From the NCBI GenBank assembly GCA_024345305.1, contig BRON01000004.1, positions 1,426,001-1,490,000 on the forward strand: a stretch of 64,000 bases of DNA, written 5' to 3'. A program made the translations under genes and the position numbers. Below, piece after piece: positions 35,880 to 45,587 of the stretch. This DNA is from Mrakia gelida. Lineage: Eukaryota > Basidiomycota > Tremellomycetes > Cystofilobasidiales > Mrakiaceae. Below the pieces are notes generated by a model. That model ran no database searches. It was not told the origin of the DNA and was given only the letters and a program-made list of their open reading frames with translations. How positions within the stretch are numbered: position 1 is the stretch's first letter; each line of letters opens with the position of its first letter.

Positions 35880-38230
35880 ATGCTCTCCCTTCTCTCCCTC
35901 GTCGCTCTCGTCCCTGCCTACGTTCAAGCGTGAGTTCCAATTCTTTGCTCGAACTTTCCGTCGTCGCCGAGCTCACCTTCTCCTCGCTCTTCGCTTTCAA
36001 CTTCGTCCAGCGCTGCCATCGCTCAGACTTTCGTCGCTCCTGCCTCCTGCCCAACTTGCACCTCGGATTTCTACGTTGGGAAGTCCAACGGTAGCTTGCC
36101 TATCTCTCCCAAGGTGACCGGAAAGGCTTTCGACAGGTTCGTTCCCTTGTCTCTCGTTCGTCGCGTGTGTCGGTCTCTTTGCTTCGACTGACCTTCATTC
36201 GCCTTCTTCGACGCAGGTTCATCCAGATCTGGCTCGAGAACACCAACTACGCCGTCGCTGCTTCCAACCCTCAGTTCCAGGCCATCGCCAAGAAGGGTAT
36301 CACCCTTTCTCAGTACAACGGTGGTGAGTCGCGATCGACCGCTCTTGCTCTTCCTTCCTCCCGCACGCTTCAGATTCGCGTGCTTCTTCGTCAACCCAAC
36401 TCCTCTTCTGACGTACGTTCTCTTCTTCAGTCACTCACCCCAGTGAACCCAACTACGTCGCCTCCATCGCGGGAGATTTCTTCGGAATGGCCGACGACGA
36501 CTTTTACTACGTCAACTCCAACGTGTCCACCGTCGTGGATCTTCTCGAGGCTAAGAACGGTTCGTATCTCTCGTCCACCTATCTATCGATAAGCACTCCA
36601 GGGCCTCGCCTTCCGAGGTGGAGATCACGACTCAGGAGGCGAGATCGAGATTGAGCAACTGACCTTTTGCACCCGTCTTTCTTCGTACAGTCTCTTGGGC
36701 TACCTATCAGGAGAACATGCCTACCGACGCTTTCCAGGGTGAGTCCCTCGATTCTTATCGAGAAAAGACTCTCTACACTTCCTCGACGAAGGAAGACGAG
36801 ACCAGCGCGACAAACTCGAAGACGCGACGGACTGACGTCCCCTCGTCTTCTCCTGACGAACAGGCGACTACGCTCAGGCCAACTACTTCAACTCCTCGGC
36901 TCCCGCCTACACCTACTACAAGCGAAAGCACAACCCCTTCGCCATCTTCAACTCCATCGCCAACGTGACCCACCGGTACGCGTCTCATCTTTCCTCTTGT
37001 CGCTGAGGTCTTCGCCTGACGCGTCTGCTGCTTTCGTCTTCCATCCAGAGCCGAGAGGATCCGAAACTTCAACGACTTTGCCGTCGACGTCAACGCTTCC
37101 GCGCTCGCTCAATACATCTACATCACTCCCAACCTCGTCAACGACGGTGCGTTTTCGCTCCTTTCGCTCGTGGCTCGTCGCGTCGACCAGATCCTCACTT
37201 CTTTCCTTCCTTCCTTCTCATCTTCAGGTCACGACACTTCGAACTCCTTCCTCGGAAACTGGGTCGACTACTTCCTCACCCCTCTGCTCTCGAACCCGAA
37301 CTTTAACGACAACAGGACCCTCATCCTCCTCACCTTCGACGAGAACGAGGATTACGGATCCCAAAACACCGTCTTCTCAGGTTCGTCTCTTTCCTCTCGA
37401 CCTGGTGGATTAATCGAAGCTGAACTGATCTTGCTCTTCGTTTCCTTACAGTCCTCCTCGGAGGATCGGTTCCCAACGCTTCCATCGGAACCACCGATCC
37501 CACCTTCTACACTCACTACTCCACCCTCTCTACCGTCGAGAACAACTGGGACCTTGGAAACCTCGGACGTCAAGACGTGAAGTGAGTTCTCGTTTCAGGG
37601 AAAGCACTCGTGGGTTTCGATTTGATTCTGACCTTGACTCGCCTGGCGTACGTCTCAGCCAAACCGTCTCGAACGTCTTCGCTCCCTTCAACACCGCCCT
37701 CAACTACACCAACAACGGATGGTCGCTCACCAACGACTCCGGAATTCCCTTCACCAACGAAACTGGCATCTTCGCAGGAGGTGCGTCTCGTCGCGTCGCG
37801 TCGTCGAACTTCGCATCTCTTCCTCTTCTTTCGACCCTCTCCCGCTGACCTCTTTTCTCTCCTCCTCTTTCACTTCCCAGTTCTCAACACCGAGCTCTGG
37901 CTCCCCATCCCCGCTCCCGTCGACACCCCTGGAGCCGGAGGAGGAGCGACCTTCTTCTCTCCCCTGATCAACCGAGCCAACCTCTCGACCGCTTCCACTC
38001 CCACTCCCATCAACTTGACCGCCATGGGCCTCGTCAACCCCGCCATGATCAACCCCAACATCAGCGCTCTCACCACCTCCGCTGGAAACTCGTCGTCGTC
38101 GTCGTCCTCGAACGGAACTGCGTCGTCCACCACGAACGCTTCGGGAGCTGCTTTGAGCGTTAACGTCGGACGAGGAGCTGTTGGAGCGATCGTTCTGGGA
38201 GGTATGGGCCTGGTTGGGCTGCTGATCTAA
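35880..38230 (+). CDS. Secreted, probably GPI-anchored acid phosphatase (phosphoesterase family)
   Basis: Phosphate-scavenging enzyme of the fungal phosphoesterase (PF04185-type) family. The ATG at 35880 starts a signal peptide (MLSLLSLVALVPAYVQA). Motifs in order: CPTCTSDFYVGKS, FDRFIQIWLENTNYAVA (metal/phosphate site), GITLSQYNG, VTHPSEPNYVASIAGDFFGM, VSWATYQENMPTDAFQGDY, YYKRKHNPFAIFNSIAN, NDGHDTSNSFLGNWVDYFL, LILLTFDENEDYGSQN and THYSTLSTVENNWDLGNLGR. There are many N-glycosylation sequons (NNGWSL, NETG, NLST). A Ser/Asn-rich spacer ends in a hydrophobic C-terminus (GRGAVGAIVLGGMGLVGLLI) that fits a GPI-attachment signal. About ten exons; stop at 38230. Regulation by phosphate is likely from family but not shown here. 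Confidence 0.9.
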
Positions 38231-39802
38231 GGGCTTCGTGGGGTATCAAGGAGGATAGATGCTGTCCGAGAGCCTGGGTCGTCGAGGAGGTGGGATGGGT
38301 CGGTTGGATTGCTGGGCGGGACGAGTAGAAAACGTTGGTGAAGATGTGGATTTTGGGGTCGGCTAATTTTCTAGGGTCTGAGATGTTCTTGTAGGTTGTT
38401 CGGACTCGGTCCGGAGGGGAAGCGAGGGAGGGAACGAAAGGAGAGACGCGTCCGCCCGACCGTCCATCGTCGATTGCTCTGCACCATTGGATCTCCGAAA
38501 GTCCCATTCGCATTTTTATTGTTAGGATAAGCAGTGCTCTGCTCAATTTTTCGAGCTGGGTTGGTCTGTATACCGAGGGAAGGTCGTTGAACTCTAGCTG
38601 AATGACGCGTCAAACTGCTCGCTCCCTCGACTTGACAGAATCGCTCATTGGGTACCCATTTATGTCGAGCACTGAGTGCGATGGCATAGCGTTGATAGCA
38701 ACGCGTATTGTTCCGCCATTCTGAGGATGACCTGACCACGTAAGCAAGCGAGAGGCGAGCTGGAAGCTGGCCCAAGCTGGCCTCGCCGTTTCGTTTCGCT
38801 CGAGCTCATTTTTCGAGTCCCTCCTCCCTCCCTCGAGAGGAGAGCTACTGAGGTTGCAGGCCCTCGAGCTCCTCCAGAGAGCGTCGTCGGAGATACCAGA
38901 GGGTAGCGAGGCGGTCAAAAGGCTCTGCATGAGATGGTAGCAACAAAGCGACCCGCTGGAAGAGAAGAAAAACAAAGGGAGGAAGGAGGGAGAAGGGAAA
39001 ACGAAGCAGCCGCGCATGTACCCGTCTATCTCGTGCCACAAAATGTTTGCCTGTCGTCTGAGACTATGTGCCAGTAGTTGAGAAGGACTTCTACACCCTC
39101 AAGTGTTTTGACGTCGGTAGATGCGGAAGGGAAGGAGGGCGGCGCGCTACAAGCTGGCGAAGGAGGAGGAAGCTCAAAAAAGGTCAGCTCCCCTTCTCTC
39201 CTTCCAACGGTCGCTTTCGCTGTACGACGAGCTGGGAGATCAAGACGGAAGATTCATGCACATCACACGAAGCGTTTCGACTCGATAAAAGTATGGTAGG
39301 ATGCTGTCGGAATCCAGCGAAGCCGCTCACACATCTAGCTCTCCCGAAAGGGAGACGAGCATGGCAGGATTTTGAGGAGTCAACCGGGACCTATACTTTG
39401 TGCCCTTCTCCTCACAATCATTCTGACGACCTCTATGGGGGGTTGCGAGAGGTGCAGTGGTTTAGTTGTGAGTGAAAAATATGTGCTTTTCCCTCTGCAG
39501 CAGCTTTCGCGCTCGTTCTTCACTCGTTTCGAAACACGTGGGGGAAGGGCTGAGCTCAAATCAAAACAAGCACCTCGCTAGAGAGGTTACTGAGAGGGTC
39601 TCCTCGAGTCTTCGCGTTCGGACATCTGATGACGAGATCTCTAGACCTTCGAAAGGAAGAACGGAAATTTTGACGCGACGAGGAAAAAGAAGCTGCGGCC
39701 CTCGGGCTGGCCCTCCTCCTCCTCCCGAGTTTGGTTGAGCTCTCCCTCCCTTCCTTCAAACGCTCACCCTCCCTCCCTCCCTCCTTCCTTCCTCTAGCCA
39801 GG
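38231..39802. other. Long intergenic region without a convincing gene
   Basis: About 1.6 kb. Several open frames exist (minus 38371-38775 and 38610-39041; plus 39068-39475) but they begin at non-ATG codons, lack splice-supported extensions and have random-looking composition. GACGCGTC occurs at 38445-38452 and 38604-38611. A non-coding transcript or long UTRs are possible. The upstream region of the hydrolase gene ends in a CT-rich tract at 39735-39795. Confidence 0.4.
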
Positions 39803-41533
39803 ATGGAACCCGCTACTAGACTCCCCACCTCCTCGCCAGCAGTCACTTACAGCTACAAGGAGATCGAGAACGTCGAGGAGGGAGGAGTGCACCTCGACCT
39901 TTATCTCCCGAAGGAGGATCAGTGCGTTCGAGGCTCTCCTTGCCCTGTTGGTTCGCCCCTATATCCTCACCTCTCTTCTTCGCTTCTCGCACACAAGTGC
40001 TTCATGAACTGACTCGCATCTTCCTCGTTCTCCCTTTGATCAGCCGTCTTCTACCACGGAGGCAGCTGGGTGATGGGTGCAGCGACTGATGTTCAGCCTC
40101 GTCAGATCGACTGGTTCCTCGCTCGAGGTATCGCCGTGGCTTCTGTCGAATACAGACTCGCACCTCAGTCAGTCCTCGTCCCATACTTCCAAGCATCCCC
40201 TGTACGACTTGAGATGCGCGAAAGAGAACGAAACTGACCTGGTTCCTTCGCTGTTGGCCGGCCCTTTCAGAGTTCACGTCGAAGACGCTTTGGTCGACTG
40301 CTTGGACGGGTATCGATTCGTTCTCGAGGAGCTTCCTGCTCTCGTCAAGGACTCGTGGCCAGCAGGGACCAAGAAGGGGGTTACCATCGATCCGAAGAGG
40401 GTGGTTGTCGTCGGATACAGTGCTGGAGCGCATCTCGCGATCTGCATGGTGAGCTTCGATCTCGCCTCCCTCCCCCTTCCACTCGAACACGTTCCCTCCT
40501 TCGCTCGAAGGACAAACATTCCAGCTTTCGTTCGAAGATCGAGCATCATCATCAGATCTCGGAAACTGACTTGTCCCACTCTCGTTCTTCCTTTCTCGAA
40601 CAGGTCTGCCGAACTGGAGGAATCGATCAACCTCCCTCTCCTCTCGCCGTTCTGTCTTTCTACGGAATGACCGCTCTCGAGTACGGCTCGTACGGAAAGC
40701 CGGAGGACTGGGAGGGACTGAGGAAGGTCAAGCCGAAGGAGGTCGCCTTTGCAGAGATGGTGTTCGAGGGGAAGGTCGCGTCGAGAGTCCCTATCCTCCA
40801 GTTCGTCCGAGCGCGCCTCTCTTTTCCTCTCCTCATCTTTACCCCTTACCTGTTTCGCCTTTGCTTCGAGTCACTGACTCTTCTACACCTCTTCGCGTTC
40901 ATCTTCACTTCTCCCTACTCCAGCCAAACCACTCCTCCACCTCTCACCTCTCGCAGAACCTACCTCGGCTTCGCGATGCATCTCGACAACCTCTTCTCCC
41001 TCATCGCTCCTCCTCTCCCACCAGCAACCACCTACGACCCTCATCGAAAACACTTCTCGCCCTGGTACTACGTCGACAAGACCTTCCCTCCAACGTTCCT
41101 CTCCTGGGGAGATCAGGACACGCTCGTTCGACCGCGTCAAAGCATCGTGTTCCGAGATAAGTTGGAGGAACTGGGAGTCGAATGCGGGTGGGCGATCGCG
41201 AAGGGAGCTCATCATGGATACGCTGAGAAGGTGAGTACCTACATCCTACCAAGAATGAGCGAGGGAGGGAAGAAGAGAAGACAGACGCGTCGACTGAACT
41301 GATCTCTCCCCTCGTCCGTTCGCGTTCGCCAGGACTTCGTCGAGAGCAGGCCTGGAGCCATCTGGTGGGAGGAGGCGATCGTTCCCGGACTCGAGTTCGT
41401 CGTCAACAAGCTGGATGGGAAACCTGGAGTTCCCCTTAACAAGCAGGAGGTCGTTGTAGTCGACGAGAAAGCAGCGACGACGAACGGATCGGTCGAGGAG
41501 GTCGGAGGAACCGAGACGAAGGTTGGAGCTTAG
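39803..41533 (+). CDS. Alpha/beta hydrolase, HSL/esterase-like
   Basis: Serine hydrolase of unknown substrate, probably an esterase. The ATG at 39803 gives MEPATRLPTSSPAVTYSYKE. After an intron the oxyanion-hole motif FYHGGSWVMGA appears near 40060, then ASVEYRLAPQ. A further intron leads to VHVEDALVDCLDGYRFV. The nucleophile elbow is GYSAGAHLAI near 40430. The catalytic acid is probably in SWGDQDTLVRP near 41110 and the base in KGAHHGYAEK near 41210, which is split from the last exon by an intron (about 41231-41332). The final exon ends in a Val/Glu-rich tail at 41533. No signal peptide is visible. The order HGG, GxSAG, D, H and the spacing match the hormone-sensitive-lipase type. An intron near 40800-40960 is less certain at its acceptor. 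Confidence 0.85.
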
Positions 41534-42064
41534 TTAGGGACAGGGCATTTCGCACCAGGTACCGTTCGTTTTTATTCTCTTTATTGGTTTGGAGGTCTAG
41601 AGGTTCGTAGATCAGCTTTCCGGGTGGAGTAGGGGTGGATGGGAGGAGGGACGCGTCTCGCGGAGCGTTCCCCTTCCTCAGGGTTGCATTTTCTTTTTTG
41701 GGTTCTTGGAGTTTTCTTTAGTTGTATTTGGTCGTTATAGCATTCACTTGAGCGTCGTGTCTTTCCGTCTGGAAACGAGCGGGCGGTCGCGAGGGAGGGA
41801 CGAGTCACTCGAAACGAGAGGTCGTCGACTCGTCGAGCTCACCTCTCCTTCCACTCCACTGTCGACCTTCAAGCCATCCCTCTTCCCTCAGGTCAGTACG
41901 ACCACCTCGCAACTGTTTTCCTTAGAGCTCCTCCCTTCAACGTCACGAGAAGAGCTGCTGACCCCTTCTTCCCTTGTCGATCTTGCGAGCAGAGTTCCTC
42001 CTTGTCGAGCTGAACCGACCCTTCCCTTCCTCCCCTCCTCGTTCCCTCCTTCGTTCCATCCCAC
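41534..42064. other. Intergenic region with probable spliced leader of the next gene
   Basis: Holds the hydrolase 3' UTR, GACGCGTC at 41650-41657, and near its end a GTCAGT donor (41901) with a GCTGACCCC branch at 41957, consistent with a 5'-UTR intron before the F-box-like gene at 42065. Confidence 0.4.
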
Positions 42065-43464
42065 ATGCGACCTCCTTTCTCCCACAACTCAGTCCCAGAC
42101 GATGTCTGGTAGTCCCAGACGATGTCTGGTCGTATATCCTTCGACTCGCCGCTCGACATCCGATCCCGTCTGCTTCTTTCGTCTCTGAGATGGACGAGAC
42201 GTTTGCAGGAGCCGTCAAGGGATCCAAGGGAGAAGGGAAGGGTTCAGATCGATTGGCTTGCGTGCTCACATCCAGAAGGTTCAAGGTCAGTATCTGCTGC
42301 GGTCTCGTAGGCGAGAGAGTGAAGTATACTCTGGAGCTGATTCGACCCTGCTCTTGTCTGGTGGGGACGAGAACAGGTCCTCGCTTTGCCTCACCTCTAC
42401 CACTTCGTCCACCTCAGATCCCTCCAAGATCTCACCTCCTTCGTCGCTCTCATCGAAGCCGACGCCACGAGAGAGGAACCAGGATCGATCGCTCGTCTCG
42501 TCAGAGAGCTCACTACCTCGATGGATCAGTCCTACCTCTACAACGCAGCGTCGTACGGAGGTCACGACCTCAGCCTCCCCTTCCTCCTCTCCCACCTCCC
42601 CAGGCTGCGACACTACGGCTCCTTCGGACCTTCAACTACCACGAGTTTCCCCTCCTTCTTCTCGGCCTTCCTACTCTCCGATCCAGCTCCAAAGCTCACC
42701 TCGCTGGAAGGAATCGAGCTCACAAAGGACAACTTTCTCTCGCTCTCATCGTTCCTTGAGCTCGTCGCTCCTCACCTTCACTCCCTTCGAATCAAGGTCC
42801 AAGGAATCTACGACGTCACGAGCACCACCGCCTCCTTTATCCCAAGCTTGGACTTCCCTCATCTCCACACCATCCACCTCAAGGACAGTCGAGACGCCAC
42901 CGCCAACACCACCCTCTTCGACTTCCTCGCCCAACTCCACTTCCCTTCCCTCCGACGCTTCCACTTCGTCCCCAGCGCCCGAGGATGCGGCGACCCTTCC
43001 ATCTTCTTCGAAACTCATGGATCCACGATCACGGACCTCGCTTGGGATCAGAGAAGCAGCGAACCGTCGTTCATCGCGAACCTCGAACATCTTCCGAAAC
43101 TCGCGTCGCTCACCTGCCACTCGTTCGAGATCAAGGAGGACAGTACGATCTTGGATTCGCTCGCTGGACTGGAGGAGCTGGTGATCCTCAACAAGGGAAC
43201 AATCAGTACCGAGGAGGCAGAGTATCAGGAGAGCTTCTTCGAGGGAGTTTCGAAGGAGTCGTTGCCGAAGCTCGCGTCGGTTGGGTGGGATTCGGGAGAT
43301 GGGAGTGGGAAGAGGTGGAAGAGGTGAGTTGTTTTCCGCGTAGGTCTCGATGGAAGCTCGTGTCGAGATGGGGCTGACCGAGCTTTGTTCGTTATGCTCT
43401 GTCTAGGATCTTGAGATGGGGAGAGGAGCTCGAAGACGAGGGGGTCAGCTTCCAGTGGATTTGA
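42065..43464 (+). CDS. F-box-like/LRR-type protein with disrupted 5' end (possible pseudogene)
   Basis: The body is plainly coding: an F-box-like start VPDDVWSYILRLAARHP, then FAGAVKGSKGEG, CVLTSRRFK, an intron (42287-42376), and LALPHLYHFVHLRSLQDLTS with a Leu-rich body (LLSHLPRLRHYGSF, LPKLASLTCHSFEI, LAGLEELVILN). It ends WGEELEDEGVSFQWI at 43464. The natural start is ATG 42065, reading MRPPFSHNSVPDDVW, but a 20-base exact duplication (42091-42110 = 42111-42130) follows. From ATG 42065 the frame meets TAG at 42110-42112 after fifteen codons. Removing one copy joins the ATG to the F-box frame without any other change. Either the gene is recently broken, or translation starts at the internal ATG 42190, losing the motif, or unseen splicing rescues it. 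The neighbour at 43836 is a paralogue with the same layout. Confidence 0.65.
42091..42130 (+). repeat. Exact 20-bp tandem duplication
   Basis: Two identical, abutting 20-base units beginning AGTCCCAGAC and ending TGTCTGGT. Since 20 is not a multiple of three, the extra copy shifts the reading frame and creates an in-frame TAG at the junction with respect to ATG 42065. Confidence 0.95.
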
Positions 43465-43835
43465 GGATCGGTGTTTCCCTTAGCGTTTGAAGAGAGCTGG
43501 AGACAAGCAAAGAGCTAGGATTTTGTTTCATGCTCTTCTTCTTTATCATTGGGTGTTTTTTTTAGGAAGACGAGAAGCGCTGCTTGACGACCGTACAGGT
43601 GGGACGCGCCTTCGCAACAGAGAGACAAGGGGCCCCTTGAGAGAGACGCCTGAAAACGACGAGCTCAAGCTCGCGGCTCGTCCCTTCCTTCGACTCCATC
43701 CCCCCTCCCCCCTCCTTTATCTATCTTTTCGCCTGAACTCGCTTCCTGGGTGATAGCTCAAGCCTGTGAGTAGATCTGAGTTTGAAGGTGATGATGAAGA
43801 GAGACTGACTGACTCTCATGCCTGTTCTTCAGTCG
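43465..43835. other. Intergenic region between tandem F-box paralogues, with a 5'-UTR intron
   Basis: The right end carries a leader intron at 43766-43832: GTGAGT donor, two overlapping CTGACTGAC branch candidates and TTCAG acceptor, three bases before ATG 43836. Nothing else recognised. Confidence 0.45.
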
Positions 43836-45199
43836 ATGCCTCCCCGTCAGGCTCCTCCTCCTCCTTCTCCTTCCCTCGTCGAACGTTTCCCGGTCGAGGT
43901 CTGGGATCACATCTTCCAGCTTGCCATCAACCTAGGACCTCTTCAGTCTTCTTACTGCCATCAGGTGGACGATTACGTCCGTGACGAAGAGAGCTCTTCC
44001 TCTTTCGCTTTGGACGAGGTCGCGAGGTCGTGCAAGCTGTTCGAGGTTCGTGCGCTTCGACGTAACGAGCAGCTCCTTCGCCAGCGCTAACCTTCCTTCT
44101 CGTTAATTCCCGCTTCAGACTATTGCCCTTCCCTACTTATATCGTGACGTATCATCAACCTCGCTGGAGCGATTCAGCCTTTGCCTCCGAACCGTTCGAG
44201 AGGACACCTCCTCCCCGACGTCGAAAGGGATCGGTCGGTTGGTCAAGGAACTCTACATCAACGTGGACGCTTGGAACCTACCTCCGGACTTGGAGCTTAT
44301 GTATCTACCTGCTCTCATAGCCCTACTCCCCAACTTACGCCACGTCGAGTTTACTGGCATGACCTCGTCCTTCGCCCTCTTCCCTCTCCTTCACCTCCTC
44401 GACACACCCTCCTCCCTCACCTCCCTCGTCAACATCACCGTCAGCGCTTCTTCCCTCCTATCCATCGTCGGTGCACTTCCCCTCCTGGCTCCTCATCTCC
44501 GAAAACTCGACCTACAAATCCAACTATTCCATCAGACCCCTCTCATCAACTCCCTTCCCTCCATCACCTTTCCCTGCCTTCATACCCTCGGAATCTTCCT
44601 CCCCAACGCCGTCTACCCGGCCAAGATCCTACAATTCATGGACAAGTCGATCCTTCCTTCGCTCACGCGTCTCGACCTGGATATCGCTCAGGTTTCGGCG
44701 GTCGGAGTCGAACTCGAACCTTTCCTCGCCGCCAAAGGAAAGCGCGTCACCGACTTTTCGCTGCCTCACCACTGGGCTCTCCCCTCCTTCCTCAAACACT
44801 TCCCCATCCTCACCTCCCTTCGCTGCGAACCCTTCAAGATGGAGCACGTGGATCCCGTCGTCGCATCAACGTTTTCGAGGCTGGAGAGCTTGATCGTCAC
44901 AGAGGTCGAATGGGAAGACAACGAAGCCGACGGCGCGCCTTACGCCCCTACTTTCTTCAAGTTCGCGAGGAGGAATAACATGCCAAGGCTGAAGGAGGTC
45001 GTCTGGGAGACAGGATCGGGGAGTCCTAGACCGTGGAGGACGTGAGTTCTCTTCCTTCAGCTTTCGTCATCCCTTCAACGCGACGCGACGCTGACTTTTT
45101 CTTCGTCTACTTCGACGTTCCCTTCTATCTCGATACCACAGCGTTATGACGTGGGGTGCAGCCCTCTCGGCGGAGGGCGTCGCGTTTCGATTCGTATAG
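43836..45199 (+). CDS. F-box-like/LRR-type protein, paralogue of the upstream gene
   Basis: Likely ubiquitin-ligase adaptor or relative. The start MPPRQAPPPPSPSLVERFPV leads into the F-box-like motif VERFPVEVWDHIFQLAIN, then FALDEVARSCKLFE, intron (44046-44118), and TIALPYLYRDVSS, matching ALPHLYHFVHL in the neighbour. The Leu-rich body includes YLPALIALLPNLRHVEFTGM, LLAPHLRKLDLQIQL, ILPSLTRLDLDIAQVSA and FLKHFPILTSLRCEPFKM. The last exon (after an intron 45043-45141) is VMTWGAALSAEGVAFRFV with stop at 45199, parallel to the neighbour's ILRWGEELEDEGVSFQWI. Exon layout is the same in both copies, so they arose by tandem duplication and diverged a long way. The ATG at 43819 lies inside the leader intron and was rejected. 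Confidence 0.82.
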
Positions 45200-45587
45200 G
45201 GCGGGTGGCGAGGAGGATTCGGAGGGAGCCGGCGACGACCTTTCTTTATCCCTTCACTTGACGGCCCATGTCGAGTTGAACCGCTCTTCGTTGCTCCCAG
45301 ATTCGTAGTCGCTATCTTTTTCTTGATTTGATGCGATGTGAATCGCCTGTTCCGTTCGGGAACGTTCAGCTGAACTATCTGGACGACGCGACTCGTCGTT
45401 CGTCTTCCTCGTCCTTGTTTCTTTCTCAAACTCGTCTCGTTCGCTGTGATAAAGAGCATGCAGGTGTGGTAATATAGTATAGTCTAGTAGATCTAGTTAA
45501 TGCAAAGACGAGAAAGAACGAAAGCAAAGCGAGGGCAGAAAACGAAAGCAAACAAGGAACCAAAAGTGTCCGTCGAACCCAACAAAT
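45200..45587. other. Intergenic region between convergent genes
   Basis: Presumed 3' UTRs of the F-box paralogue and threonine aldolase. AT content rises near 45465-45500. No gene seen. Confidence 0.4.

Noticed and set aside
38610..39041. Minus-strand open frame in the long intergenic gap
   Set aside because: The first codon is TTG, later ATG codons give no coherent protein, and no splice-linked exons extend it.
39068..39475. 135-codon plus-strand open frame
   Set aside because: Starts with GTG, has random-looking composition and no supporting exon or motif.
43819..43838. Upstream ATG for the second F-box-like gene
   Set aside because: It lies inside the leader intron (43766-43832) between branch site and acceptor.
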